DNA of 64,000 nt from Salinispirillum sp. LH 10-3-1 (GCF_030643825.1 NZ_CP101717.1:1116001-1180000); one strand, 5' to 3'. Shown: positions 27,721-36,981, counted from the first letter of the stretch. Program-made: numbers and translations. Notes: generated by a model from the letters alone, not told the origin.

Positions 27721-28716
27721 TTACATCAGTCCAGCATCGCGCAAGAGGCGCAATGTGCCGGGCAAATCGGCCAGTTCATCGAGGTCAATTTCTGGCGCCA
27801 AGACCAGCAGTTCACTCAAGTCAGTCAACACAGGATTACTGATGACACCCGGTGTAACAGGGTATTCATTGATGACAGATGTGAAATATTGCTGTGCAGA
27901 CTGAGACAACAAATATTCGATAAAACGCACCGCATTGTCTTTGTTACGGCTGGGTGCTAAAACGCCGATACCAGCCACGTTCACCAGATTGCCAATGTCG
28001 CCAGCGGCAAAGAACGTTTGAGCTACGGGGTAGTTAGGGTCAGCGTTAACAAAACGCGGTAAATAATAACTATTTACGATTGCGAAATCTACATCCCCAT
28101 CAGCAATGCCCTGAACAGAAGTGGTGTTGTTGCGAAAGATTACAGGCTCATTTGCCCTGATGCCTTTCAGCCATTCCAGAGTGCGCTCATCACCATGCTG
28201 TACGCGCATAGCCGTCACAAAGGCTTGGAATCCGCCGTTGGTGGGAGGCACAGCTAGGCGGCCCTTATATTTTGGATCGGTCAGTTCAAACACCGACGAT
28301 GGTAAGTCAGCCGCATTAACGCGCTCGGTGGAATATGTTAGTACGCGCGCTCGGCCACTGGCAGCAACCCACTGGCCTGTGCGACTGGTGTAGATGGCGG
28401 GCAGATCGTCATACACTCGGCTGGGCAGTGTGGCCAACAAACCATCTTTTGCCAGAGAGCCCATGGCGCCAGCGTCTTGACCCCAATATAGGTCGGCTCG
28501 GGTGCGGGTTCCTTCTTCTTGCAGCAACAAGGCCAACTGTGCGGTATCGCCATAGCGAACATTGACCTTGATGCCGGTATCACGTTCAAACTGATTGACG
28601 ATAGGCTGAACAAAAGATTCCCCTCGGCCGGAATACAAGGTGAGCTCATTGGCGGCAGCAATGCCTGAGACCAGTGAAGCGGAGAGGGTTGCGGCGGCAA
28701 GCCATGATTTACGCAT
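27721..28716 (-). CDS. periplasmic ferric iron-binding protein, FbpA/FutA-like
   Basis: 331 residues, signal peptide 1-22 (MRKSWLAAATLSASLVSGIAAA then NELTLYSGRGESFV). The mature sequence has the transferrin-like SBP features of this family: SGRGESFVQPIV, the LYWGQDAGAMGSL stretch and, for metal coordination, paired Tyr in IVNSYYLPRFV. First gene of the iron importer; a Fur-like box lies about 70-90 bp upstream. It resembles FutA1/IdiA-type ferric binders. Confidence 0.92.
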   Translation of the reverse strand: MRKSWLAAATLSASLVSGIAAANELTLYSGRGESFVQPIVNQFERDTGIKVNVRYGDTAQLALLLQEEGTRTRADLYWGQDAGAMGSLAKDGLLATLPSRVYDDLPAIYTSRTGQWVAASGRARVLTYSTERVNAADLPSSVFELTDPKYKGRLAVPPTNGGFQAFVTAMRVQHGDERTLEWLKGIRANEPVIFRNNTTSVQGIADGDVDFAIVNSYYLPRFVNADPNYPVAQTFFAAGDIGNLVNVAGIGVLAPSRNKDNAVRFIEYLLSQSAQQYFTSVINEYPVTPGVISNPVLTDLSELLVLAPEIDLDELADLPGTLRLLRDAGLM

Positions 28717-28786
28717 GCGTGAAACTCCTGTTTCTGAGCTTGGTTCGACGCTGTTTTACCGGCGTCATTGGTGAGTTGTTAGCAAG

Positions 28787-28805
28787 TGTAATGAGAATCG
28801 TTATC
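28787..28805 (-). promoter_or_regulatory. candidate Fur box upstream of the iron importer
   Basis: TGTAATGAGAATCGTTATC matches the 19-bp consensus GATAATGATAATCATTATC at 15 positions by my count. It lies about 70 bp upstream of the FbpA-like start codon, within reach of the promoter, so the importer is probably repressed by Fur when iron is sufficient. Confidence 0.7.
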
Positions 28806-28963
28806 GTTGTAAATAGGAATGATGATCAAACGCATTGTAATTTAGGGGTGAGAAAAGGGCAGACTGTATAGCAGTGAAAATCCATTAATTTACCCAAGGA
28901 GGCGCTGCGCAAATTAGGTATACTGCACAGCATCATTCATATGGTCGTAAAAGGAGTGCGTCG

Positions 28964-29470
28964 ATGCTGGGTCCAATAACGAAGCTTTTAAAAGCGATTC
29001 AGTCCGAGGCTGGCCCGTGGCAGCTCGCGTGGGGGTTCAGTCTCGGTATGATGCTGGGATTAACCCCATTCTGGTTAATCAGTTTCTTTGTGCTTTTATT
29101 GCTGCTCATATTGCGGGTCAACATTGCGGCCGCTATGGCGGGGTGGGCGTTGTTTGCGCTGGTGTCTTTACTGACCAACCCATTGGCGCACGGCATTGGT
29201 GAGTGGCTGTTGCTGCACCCAGGCCTGCAGGAATTTTGGACTTCCTTGTATCAATATCGGGTATGGCAGATTGCTCGCTTACATCACACCCTGACGTTGG
29301 GCAGCTGGTTACTGGTGTTGGTGCTTTTGGTGCCAGTAGCGGTCGCTGCTCATGCGCTTATTCCATCCATCCGGTTGCATGTTATTCCACGCTTGCAAAA
29401 GTACCATCTACTGCGCACTGGCAAGAGTGTAGGCCTGATTAATCGAATGACAAGCATGTGGCGGGGTTGA
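28964..29470 (+). CDS. TIGR03546 family membrane protein
   Basis: 168 residues with about four membrane segments (GFSLGMMLGLTPFW, FFVLLLLLILRVNIAAAM, and ALFALVSLLTNPLAH among them) and a basic C-terminus. The TPFW and NP-rich layout resembles DUF2062-type small membrane proteins, and the sequence fits TIGR03546. It overlaps or abuts the TIGR03545 gene by only a few bases, the usual partnership of the two families. Function unknown; an envelope role is inferred from topology. It is divergent from the iron importer across 247 bp, and its AAAGGAG ribosome site is clear. Confidence 0.9.
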   Translation: MLGPITKLLKAIQSEAGPWQLAWGFSLGMMLGLTPFWLISFFVLLLLLILRVNIAAAMAGWALFALVSLLTNPLAHGIGEWLLLHPGLQEFWTSLYQYRVWQIARLHHTLTLGSWLLVLVLLVPVAVAAHALIPSIRLHVIPRLQKYHLLRTGKSVGLINRMTSMWRG

Positions 29471-29472
29471 AC

Positions 29473-31422
29473 ATGACAAAGATTTTTCGCTGGAAAGGTT
29501 TGATCCCATTCGCACTGATTGTCGGGGTGCTCTGGGTGGGCGGATGGCTTTTCGCTGACACCATTGCTCGACAGGTTCTGGTCAGTTCACTGACACGTAT
29601 TCAAGGGGCGCAAGTGGACATAGGCAGTGCCGATGTCAGTTGGCGGCCGATGGGGATAGTGGTAACGGAGTTAGCTTTCACTGACCCCAACCAACCGCGC
29701 TTGAATGCTTTTGAAATTGAGCAAGCCGCGTGGCAAATGGATGGTCTGGGGCTGTTAACCGGCAAGGTAGTTATTGAGGCGTTAGCTGTCGATGGGCTGC
29801 GTTTCGGTACCGAGCGAGCGACGCCTGGCCGGGTGCGCGCTAAACCGGCGGTTGACCCTAGCGCACCAAGAGAGCCGTCGCTGGCCGATCGAGCTGCCGA
29901 TACGGTTGACCTGCCTTCGCCGCGCGAGGCGCTCAATCGCCATGGTGGTTTATTGACCGATGAGCGTGGTGACCAGTTGCAAGATACGTGGTCGACAGCC
30001 AACAGACAAATCATTGAACGCGCGGCGGCCCTACCAGACGATGAGTCTCTCGCCAGCCACCGGGCGCGTTTACGCGCTATCCAAAACACCAGTTTCGACA
30101 GCCTGGCCGCATTGCAGGGCGCACAACAAGAGATTCAGCAGCTCAGCCGTGCAGTGGCGCAAGATCGCCAATCCATCGACCGGTTCCTGAATACACTGGA
30201 CAGCAGTGAAGACGAAGTCCGCGCTGCCTTGGCGGCGTTAATCGGTGCGCCGGCAGAAGACTGGGCAGCCATTCTGTCGACCTATAACCTATCGCCTGAA
30301 GCGCAGGTGGCATTGGTCGGTCTATTAATGGGGGAACAATGGTCCGATTGGCTAGCACAAGGTCAGTATTGGTACGCTCAGGCCGAACCTTGGATTCAGC
30401 GATTGATGGATCATCGGCGAGCTTCAGCAGAGGCTTCGGCTGCGGCGCGACGCTCTACCGTGACAGGCTACTATGTGTTTTTCCCTGAGGACAATCCACA
30501 GCCGCGATTCTGGCTGAAAGATGCGCGGGTGAACGCCTATACTGCGACCGGAGACTGGCGGGCCCGCCTCTCCGACGTGTCGACCAACCATGCCATGATC
30601 GGCCGACCTGCGCGCCTTGAGGCCAACTCAACAGTTTTGGATGCGGCTGACTCCGCGGAGTTAAGCATGGTGTGGGATATGCGCACCGGCAATCGGCTGG
30701 ATTTGGATTTGGGTGTGCGGCAATGGCAGATCTCAGGTTGGCAGTTGAGTAACCCTGAATATCCGCTTGGCTTGCGTCGTTCAAGTACCGACCTGCGTGT
30801 CACAGCCGGGCGTGAGGGACGCTGGGATGGTAATCTGGCTTGGCAGTTTGGTGCGGCGGAGTTTGGTATCCCTGCCAGTTGGGGTAGTGGTAATGTGATG
30901 CGACGTGCCCTGGAGAGTGTAGACGGCTTTGCCGTCGAAAGCCGACTGAGCGGTTCCGGATTGTTTCCACGCATGGATTGGTCGTCCAATTTAGATGATC
31001 AACTGCGCGCCTCCATTCGCGGGCAGTTCAGTGCTGAACTGGCGCGCTGGCAAGGAGAGGTTGAGGCGGAGCTTGCGGCACGCCGGGCAGCTTTTGAAGC
31101 ACCTATTCGGGCCGAGTTGGCGCAGTTGCAGGCGCAGCGTCGAGAGTGGGAACAAAAGAAAAACGATCTCGAGCGTGAAGTGGTCGATACTTTGGCCGCA
31201 TTGGAGCGGCAGATGGTTGGTCGGGTTGATACGCTGGAAAGTCAGCTTGACGCTGAGCGCCGTGCCGCCGAGCAGCGGTTACGGGAAGAGCAACAGCGTT
31301 TGGAGCAGCAAGCAGAAGATGAACGTAAGCGCTTAGAACAGCAAGCGGAAGATGAGCGTCGTCGTTTACAAAGAGAGGCCGAACAACGGGCCCGTGATGC
31401 ATTGCGGAACCGCAGTTTTTAA
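29473..31422 (+). CDS. TIGR03545 family AsmA-like envelope protein
   Basis: 649 residues from ATG 29473; a GTG at 29458 is possible but overlaps the previous gene and lacks a ribosome site. One N-terminal membrane anchor (about 5-30), then a VDIGSADVSWRPMGIVVTEL stretch like the N-terminal chorein/AsmA fold, so the bulk is periplasmic. The last 100 residues are a strongly charged coiled coil with tandem copies of RLEQQAEDERK. Family function is unknown; AsmA-like proteins handle lipid or outer-membrane biogenesis. Transcribed with its TIGR03546 partner and probably the DsbA-like gene three bases downstream. Confidence 0.9.
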   Translation: MTKIFRWKGLIPFALIVGVLWVGGWLFADTIARQVLVSSLTRIQGAQVDIGSADVSWRPMGIVVTELAFTDPNQPRLNAFEIEQAAWQMDGLGLLTGKVVIEALAVDGLRFGTERATPGRVRAKPAVDPSAPREPSLADRAADTVDLPSPREALNRHGGLLTDERGDQLQDTWSTANRQIIERAAALPDDESLASHRARLRAIQNTSFDSLAALQGAQQEIQQLSRAVAQDRQSIDRFLNTLDSSEDEVRAALAALIGAPAEDWAAILSTYNLSPEAQVALVGLLMGEQWSDWLAQGQYWYAQAEPWIQRLMDHRRASAEASAAARRSTVTGYYVFFPEDNPQPRFWLKDARVNAYTATGDWRARLSDVSTNHAMIGRPARLEANSTVLDAADSAELSMVWDMRTGNRLDLDLGVRQWQISGWQLSNPEYPLGLRRSSTDLRVTAGREGRWDGNLAWQFGAAEFGIPASWGSGNVMRRALESVDGFAVESRLSGSGLFPRMDWSSNLDDQLRASIRGQFSAELARWQGEVEAELAARRAAFEAPIRAELAQLQAQRREWEQKKNDLEREVVDTLAALERQMVGRVDTLESQLDAERRAAEQRLREEQQRLEQQAEDERKRLEQQAEDERRRLQREAEQRARDALRNRSF

Positions 31423-31452
31423 TGAATGAGAATCAAACCGGGAGAAGGTGTT

Positions 31453-32283
31453 TTGTCTAAGTGGGGAGTAGTTGCAGGGATTGCCCTGTTGGTGGCGGGC
31501 GCTGTAGGGCTGGGTAATTGGGCGGGCATGGCGGATTTATCGTCGAGTCGTTCGGCTGGACCGTCGCCAGCAGCGGTGGATGCGCGGTTACGTGAGCTGG
31601 GTCTGACGGAAGATCAGTTGCAAGGTACCATTCAGCGCGGCATTGAAAATTTCATCTTAGAACAACAGCAGGCTCAGGTGCGCGCGGAAGCACAGCGTGA
31701 AGAGGCAATGGCCGCTCGCTTGCGTCCTATCGATCCGGCGGAAGACTTTTTGCGTGGCGCTGTTGATGCAGAGTTCAGCATGATCGAATATTCAGACTTT
31801 GAATGTCCGTTCTGCAAGCGCTTCCACAGCACAGCCGCTTCGTTCGCGCGTGACAACCCGAGCCTGAACTGGGCACATCGGCACTTCCCGTTACGATCAC
31901 ACGATCCGCAGTCGACGATGGCTGCAGTGGGTGCAGAGTGCGTGGGCAGCTTAGTGGACGCGCAGGCCTACTGGCAGTACACCGATGCCTACTACAGCGG
32001 TACGCGGTCTGGTGGGCGTGGTGTTGAAGGTCAGTCGGTGGTTGATTTGATGGTGGCCGTGGGTGTTGAGGTACAGGCCGCTGCCCGTTGTCTGGAAGAC
32101 CCAAACATGATTGCGCGCGTACAGGCGATGTCGGATGAAGGTCAGAGTGCCGGTGTTACTGGCACTCCAGGCATCTTCATTCGCCACAACCCAAGCGGGC
32201 AGGTAATGCGCGTGCCAGGCGCGGTACCCTTGCCGCAGTTGCAAAACAGCTTTAACCAGTTCCGCGCCAGCGTGGGGGGCTAG
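31453..32283 (+). CDS. membrane-anchored DsbA-family thioredoxin-fold protein
   Basis: 276 residues if started at TTG 31453, which has GGAGAAGG just upstream; an ATG at 31426 lacks a ribosome site and adds nine residues. A signal anchor (about 5-25) is followed by a helical, Gln/Ala-rich linker and a DsbA-like domain. The redox motif CPFC is at residues 118-121 (FECPFCKRFHS), and the cis-Pro loop is VTGTPGIFI. This matches the BdbD/ScsC-like thiol oxidoreductases acting outside the cytoplasm. It may fold or protect cysteines of its upstream partners, an inference from gene order. Confidence 0.9.
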   Translation: MSKWGVVAGIALLVAGAVGLGNWAGMADLSSSRSAGPSPAAVDARLRELGLTEDQLQGTIQRGIENFILEQQQAQVRAEAQREEAMAARLRPIDPAEDFLRGAVDAEFSMIEYSDFECPFCKRFHSTAASFARDNPSLNWAHRHFPLRSHDPQSTMAAVGAECVGSLVDAQAYWQYTDAYYSGTRSGGRGVEGQSVVDLMVAVGVEVQAAARCLEDPNMIARVQAMSDEGQSAGVTGTPGIFIRHNPSGQVMRVPGAVPLPQLQNSFNQFRASVGG

Positions 32284-32292
32284 AAGGTACTT

Positions 32293-33366
32293 CTAGTCCT
32301 CGGCCAGAAAAGCCCTGATCCGTTCCGGTGTGGGTGGATGGGTAGACAGATACTGGTTCAATATGCGGTCGTCTTCTTTTTCGGCCTCTAGACATTGAGC
32401 CAGTTCAGTACAACCTGAGCCATAGGTGAGACGCATCATGATGCGTTCAAAGTGGGTCAGGTCCAAACCACGTTCCAGCAGGTAATGGCGGGCGAAGGCG
32501 TCGGCTTCGAACTCGAACTTACGAGAATACGCCAGCTCAGAGAATATCAGCGGTGCTGACAACAAAAGCTCAGCAGTGGCCGACGTATCACCGGTCACCA
32601 ACACCCAGGCTATCCCCATGATTGACCCACGAATAACCGACTGTAAGCCGTGTCGATAATGCACGTGGCCTATTTCGTGCGCCAAGATCGCCAGCAGCTC
32701 ATCATCATGTTGGGACAAGGTGATGAGTTGGTCGGTAAATAGCACGGTGCCATCGGGGAATGCGAGGGCATTCGCTCCTAGCCGACCACCATCGCGAAAG
32801 ACAACCTGCAAGTTAAGGTCGCCATAGCGTTCGAGTGTCGGTGCAAAGTGCGCCATGATCTCTGCTTGGCGTGTTGAGCTGAGTTGCGATTCGTTAAAGA
32901 CGCCTCGATCCATCAAGGCCAAGGTCTCACGGGTAAGTTGCTGGGTGACCGCATGAGGCACTTGAAATGCCACCTGCCGCGCGCCCCATGGGATGCCGTG
33001 CATGACCAAAGCCCAAACAAATACCGCTACCCCGACGAGCGTCAGTAAAATGAAGCGCTTGTGCGATTCCAAACGATGCGCCAATCCGGCACGTGTGCCC
33101 GGGTTGTGCGCCGCGACAATGGCGTCAATGGTGTCGTTATCAGTGGTCTCGAACTTGCCTTCGGGATGGCTCAGGTAGCGTGCCGTGCGGCCTATACGTG
33201 ATGAAACCTTAAGGTCGTCGAGCGGTGCATTGAGTAGCGTCTGGTCACCCTCTTGGTTGACCAAGCGACAAACACCGCGGGAATCGACACGACAACGCGC
33301 AGGAACACGCTGTGAGGAGCCTGTGGCGTACCACACCCCCTCGACAGTATAAATAGGAGCCGTCAA
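32293..33366 (-). CDS. M48 family metallopeptidase
   Basis: 357 residues. A cytoplasmic N-terminal region (about 1-100) precedes one membrane segment (about 106-126) and the peptidase domain. The zinc site is HEIGH at residues 230-234, and a downstream EFEADAFA supplies the third ligand Glu. The C-terminal LSTHPPTPERIRAF is standard for M48 peptidases. It follows the DUF898 gene by five bases on the same strand; DUF898/YjgN and M48 genes are often adjacent. Proteolytic substrate unknown. Confidence 0.92.
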   Translation of the reverse strand: MTAPIYTVEGVWYATGSSQRVPARCRVDSRGVCRLVNQEGDQTLLNAPLDDLKVSSRIGRTARYLSHPEGKFETTDNDTIDAIVAAHNPGTRAGLAHRLESHKRFILLTLVGVAVFVWALVMHGIPWGARQVAFQVPHAVTQQLTRETLALMDRGVFNESQLSSTRQAEIMAHFAPTLERYGDLNLQVVFRDGGRLGANALAFPDGTVLFTDQLITLSQHDDELLAILAHEIGHVHYRHGLQSVIRGSIMGIAWVLVTGDTSATAELLLSAPLIFSELAYSRKFEFEADAFARHYLLERGLDLTHFERIMMRLTYGSGCTELAQCLEAEKEDDRILNQYLSTHPPTPERIRAFLAED

Positions 33367-33371
33367 AACGA

Positions 33372-34769
33372 TTAAGCCCCTACATCCAGATCAAAGATGT
33401 CGCCAATGCCTTCGCCCAAGGCGGAAACATTGCTTTCTTCGGCAGCAATAAAGTCATCCAAATCACCTTCGACCACCGCCTGTGTATGATCAGCAGCATA
33501 CTGCGCTGTACGTACCTTGGCCCAAGGGATATAGATACCCAGAGTCAACATGGTCAACAGGGTGTTGACAGTGATCAGTTTGAGGTAAGAGCCAAACTCC
33601 CAAGCTGGGTCGAAGCCATGCAAACCCAGCGTGGTGTACGTGAATTTCAGGTTTGCCATACGCACACTGAAAAAAGCAAAGAGACTCAGATAGAGCATTA
33701 GCCATACAGGTACAGCCAACGCAATGGTAAAGCCGCTGCCAATCGACACCAAAATGCCAATCAATACAGCGCCAGCCACTAACATACCAAGCAAGACACC
33801 AAAGAGGCGATAGTAGTCACTGGCCGTGGCATGGAAATGAAAGGGCGTAGTACCAAATTGATGGTTACTTAGGATGTATTGCTGCTGTTTGAAAATGGCG
33901 AGCGGAAAAACTAAACCAAGAGTCAGCATGCCGAGAATCGGCCAAGCAATAAACACCTTAAAGGCGTCCAGTGTTTTGCCCACGAATACAAAGGGCACGT
34001 TGCGGTAACGACTGTTACGTGCGTTGAAGCGCAGAGACTGACGAATGGCCCACGGCATAAACACCATGAAAACACCCCATGCAATCAGCCCCCAAATCAA
34101 TGATGTATTCTCCGCCAGTGCATATAGAATGAAGAAACCCACGGCAATCAAACGGCCAATCAAAATGCGCACGGGGTTTGCCGTATATTCGAACGTTGAT
34201 CCTTCTATTTCAGTGTTACCATAGAAATACTGCTTGTTGCGAACCTTGGCCCACGCCGAGTAGATGCCCAGTGTCACAATGGATAGCAGGATATTCACGA
34301 TCCAAATGCCAAAGTACTCACGCCCACTGCCATGGAAACGAAAAGGGCTAACGCGGGTGGCGGGCTTGGCTGTAGCTTCGGCAGTGCTATTGATGCGCGC
34401 GGATATCTCGGCAGATGCCCCCGTGCTCGTGGTGGCTTGAGCACTGTGTGCTCCCGTCATGGCGGACCCGTCCGCTGCGGCGTGTGCTTCGCCCGCTAAC
34501 GGCTCTAAACTGAGTTCTGCAGTGCTGTTCAAACTCTCCCTCGCGACCAATTCGACCTGCATGCCAATGGCAGCCAGTCGCTGGCGATAATTTTCAGCGG
34601 TACGGTTATCAACATCGGCTTTTAAGGTGGCGCGGTGGCCAGAAAACAATTTGATGGCCTTGTCGTGGGCGATGGCAAAGAGTTCGATGAATTGCGTTTT
34701 TACGTGTTCGAGTTCATAGCCGTCTACCAGCTTTCCTTCAAATATCACATCATAGCGTGCGTCGGTCAT
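33372..34769 (-). CDS. DUF898 (YjgN-like) membrane protein
   Basis: 465 residues from ATG 34767-34769, preceded by AGGACG; an earlier start at 34808 adds 13 residues. The N-terminal 90 residues form a soluble domain (YDVIFEGKLVDGYELEHV). Six or more membrane segments then carry two copies of the DUF898 repeat: F-H-G-SGREYFGIWIVNILLSIVTLGIYSAWAKVRNKQYF and later LITVNTLLTMLTLGIYIPWAKVRTAQY. Each repeat ends in the GIYxxWAKVR motif. Function unknown. Likely operates with the coupled M48 peptidase. Confidence 0.92.
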   Translation of the reverse strand: MTDARYDVIFEGKLVDGYELEHVKTQFIELFAIAHDKAIKLFSGHRATLKADVDNRTAENYRQRLAAIGMQVELVARESLNSTAELSLEPLAGEAHAAADGSAMTGAHSAQATTSTGASAEISARINSTAEATAKPATRVSPFRFHGSGREYFGIWIVNILLSIVTLGIYSAWAKVRNKQYFYGNTEIEGSTFEYTANPVRILIGRLIAVGFFILYALAENTSLIWGLIAWGVFMVFMPWAIRQSLRFNARNSRYRNVPFVFVGKTLDAFKVFIAWPILGMLTLGLVFPLAIFKQQQYILSNHQFGTTPFHFHATASDYYRLFGVLLGMLVAGAVLIGILVSIGSGFTIALAVPVWLMLYLSLFAFFSVRMANLKFTYTTLGLHGFDPAWEFGSYLKLITVNTLLTMLTLGIYIPWAKVRTAQYAADHTQAVVEGDLDDFIAAEESNVSALGEGIGDIFDLDVGA

Positions 34770-34982
34770 GTGACGTCCTTCTGTAGTTGTTGTTCCATTT
34801 ACTTCCATTTTCTACGTTGGGGAGTGTTCCCAGTAGGAGCGCCAGAGTAGCGTAATCGCTGGGGATTTCACAAATTTTTCTCTTTAACGAGTGATCAAAG
34901 GTAGAAAAATGGTGCGGAAACTGGTGTCTGTTGTTCGCTTCAACTATAAACGTTAGATCAAAAACATTCAGGGCGCCGGAAA

Positions 34983-35783
34983 ATGGTCTTTGTGCGTTGG
35001 ATTATGATGCTGCTTTCTTGTTGGTGCGTTACCGTTGCCAGTGCTTCAACGTTGACAGTGCGCGTGGTCACGATCACCGAGCAACCGGAAGGGCATATAT
35101 TCTATTTGCAAGTATTGGAGGAAGCGCTTCGCCTCAGTGGTCATGAATTTGAAATTCGTGTGCTTGGGAGTGTGCCGCAAGTCCGCGCTCAAGCATACTT
35201 GCAAGCGGGTACAACCGATGTCTTTTGGATGATCCGTGATGCGCAGCGCGACCAGCTCTACTTGCCGGTTGATGTGCGCCTCAATAGCGGCTTGATTGGG
35301 CACCGAGTACTCATGATTCGCCCTGAAGATCAGGCGTTATTTGATGATGTGACCGACCTCGAGTCTTTCCGGAAGCTGGGTTTGACAGTAGGCTTTGGTC
35401 GAGGTTGGATAGATAGCTTGGTGTGGGCCGCGAATGACCTCAAATACTATGAGGAGCCTGGTACATGGAGTGTGATGTTTGACAAATTGATTCGCGGGCG
35501 TGGCGACTTCGATTACCTATCGCGCTCCGTGAAAGAGATCGGCGATGAGCTGGTTCAGCATCCTGCGCTGGTGGCAGAGCGCAATTTGGTTTTGGCCTAC
35601 GACCGTGATGAGGCGTTTTATGTGTCGCAGCAGCGCCCGGAACTCCATCAGATACTGAGCGAGTCGATGCTAGCCCTTGAGCAGAGCGGGCGCCTACAAC
35701 AATTGGTAGATGCCTATTGGGGTGATGTGTTAGACGGCATCGATTTTGACTCGCGATTGATCATTGAATTAGTTACCCCCTAG
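34983..35783 (+). CDS. periplasmic amino-acid-type substrate-binding protein (SBP family 3)
   Basis: 266 residues with a signal peptide ending near ASAS (about residue 21). The mature sequence has a two-lobe pattern: RVVTITEQPEGHIFYLQVLEEAL at the N-terminus, the hinge-proximal LRKLGLTVGFGRGWIDS-like stretch and a C-terminal SMLALEQSGRLQQLVDAYWG helix common in bacterial extracellular binding proteins. No transporter genes adjoin it, so it may be a stand-alone sensor or a binding partner of an unlinked system. The ATG used here has GGGCGCCGGAAA upstream, not a strong site. Confidence 0.7.
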   Translation: MVFVRWIMMLLSCWCVTVASASTLTVRVVTITEQPEGHIFYLQVLEEALRLSGHEFEIRVLGSVPQVRAQAYLQAGTTDVFWMIRDAQRDQLYLPVDVRLNSGLIGHRVLMIRPEDQALFDDVTDLESFRKLGLTVGFGRGWIDSLVWAANDLKYYEEPGTWSVMFDKLIRGRGDFDYLSRSVKEIGDELVQHPALVAERNLVLAYDRDEAFYVSQQRPELHQILSESMLALEQSGRLQQLVDAYWGDVLDGIDFDSRLIIELVTP

Positions 35784-35805
35784 TGCTTCTAGGGGGCTTC
35801 TTTGA

Positions 35806-36702
35806 TCAGTTGATTGCGGACTGCAGATGTTTGATACGGGCGTCTTTTTCATGCCATAGGTCGGAGACCCATTGCTGAAAGCGCTCACGATATTCTGGAT
35901 TGGTTTGATAGCCGCCGGTCAACCACTCAGGCTGTATGTCGATTTGTTGAATATCAACGACCACCCGGCGGATACGGTTAGTCATCAGATCCCAAAATGT
36001 GGGGATGCCGTCCGGGTAGACGATGGTAACGTCCAAAATAGCATCCAGCTGTGTCCCCAGTGACTCCAAAGCAAAGGCAATGCCGCCAGCTTTAGGGCGT
36101 AGCAGTTGATCGTATGGAGAGTTCTGGTGGTCGTGTTTCTCTTGTCGAAAGCGTGTGCCCTCAGCAAAGTTTATGACGGAGACCGGCAGGCCACGGAATT
36201 TTTCGCACGCCTTGCGGGTAATTTCCATGTCTTTACCGGCCAAACTTGGTTTGCGAGCTATTTGCTCTTTCGAATACCGTTTCATAAAAGGGTAATCCAG
36301 CGCCCACCAGGCTAAACCGAGAAGCGGTACCCAAATCAACTCTTGCTTAAGAAAAAACTTGTAGAACGGCACTTTTCGGTTCAATACCTGAATGAGTGCT
36401 GGGATATCAACCCACGACTGATGATTGCACACGATGAGGTAGGACGTATCTTTGCGCAGCGGTATGTCGCAGTTAACCTCCCACTGCGTGGAAGTCAGTA
36501 AGGCGAAAATGCCCTTGTTGACTTCGGCCCATGTTTCGGCAATTCGCATTACCGCAATCGTGCAGCTACGACGAAAAGATTTAATAGGTACAATCAGCTT
36601 CAACAAAGCAATGGTCATTAAAGGAATCATGCCAATGACGGTTTGAATCAGCATCAGCAATAAGGCCAATATGCCGGCAAGCTGTTTTTTCATGAACTGC
36701 AT
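35806..36702 (-). CDS. 1-acyl-sn-glycerol-3-phosphate acyltransferase-like protein (PlsC family)
   Basis: 298 residues. Two N-terminal hydrophobic segments (about 8-45) anchor it. The catalytic HX4D is HQSWVD, His94 to Asp99, and the acceptor motif is FAEGTRF (about residue 175), followed by the lipid-binding block AGGIAFALESL. Length and PDGIPTFWDLMTNRI match the YihG-like acyltransferases. These transfer acyl groups to lysophospholipids at the inner membrane. Converges with the upstream binding-protein gene across 22 bp. Confidence 0.9.
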   Translation of the reverse strand: MQFMKKQLAGILALLLMLIQTVIGMIPLMTIALLKLIVPIKSFRRSCTIAVMRIAETWAEVNKGIFALLTSTQWEVNCDIPLRKDTSYLIVCNHQSWVDIPALIQVLNRKVPFYKFFLKQELIWVPLLGLAWWALDYPFMKRYSKEQIARKPSLAGKDMEITRKACEKFRGLPVSVINFAEGTRFRQEKHDHQNSPYDQLLRPKAGGIAFALESLGTQLDAILDVTIVYPDGIPTFWDLMTNRIRRVVVDIQQIDIQPEWLTGGYQTNPEYRERFQQWVSDLWHEKDARIKHLQSAIN

Positions 36703-36810
36703 TTCCTACTCGAGATGAAAGTTATTCTGAACACTGTGCACTGCGACGGCATATTGTGTATTCTTTGTGCGTCGAAGTTTGGTTCAATCAGGCCCCTAAG
36801 GAGCCTCGGT

Positions 36811-36873
36811 ATGTATAAGATTAACCGAAAATCAGCCTGCTGTTGTCAAATCGGTAAGTTTTGTGTGATTTAG
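36811..36873 (+). CDS. putative 20-residue Cys-rich small peptide
   Basis: A 20-codon ORF, ATG 36811 to TAG 36871-36873, too short for usual gene finders. AAGGAG lies seven bases before the ATG, a near-ideal ribosome site. The peptide has four Cys, three in a row, in ACCCQIGKFCVI, after a basic N-terminus (MYKINRKS). The ribosome site lies in a near-palindrome (AGGCCCCTAAGGAGCCT) that could mask it. It ends 108 bp before the GAF-GGDEF gene on the same strand. It could be a Cys-responsive leader peptide, a metal-binding small protein, or chance; nothing recognisable was matched. Confidence 0.4.
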   Translation: MYKINRKSACCCQIGKFCVI

Positions 36874-36981
36874 AGTGCCATTATTGTCGCTCGACGTACT
36901 TGGACCAATACGGCTTCTGGTATCTGTGCCAGAATATAAATATTAACTGAAGATAATGGCGTCGTTGCTGGAGGTGCTGAA

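Noticed and set aside
34910-34957. 15-codon ORF with AAGG upstream before the binding-protein gene
   Set aside because: No distinctive composition, a weak ribosome site and no sign of structure; likely chance.
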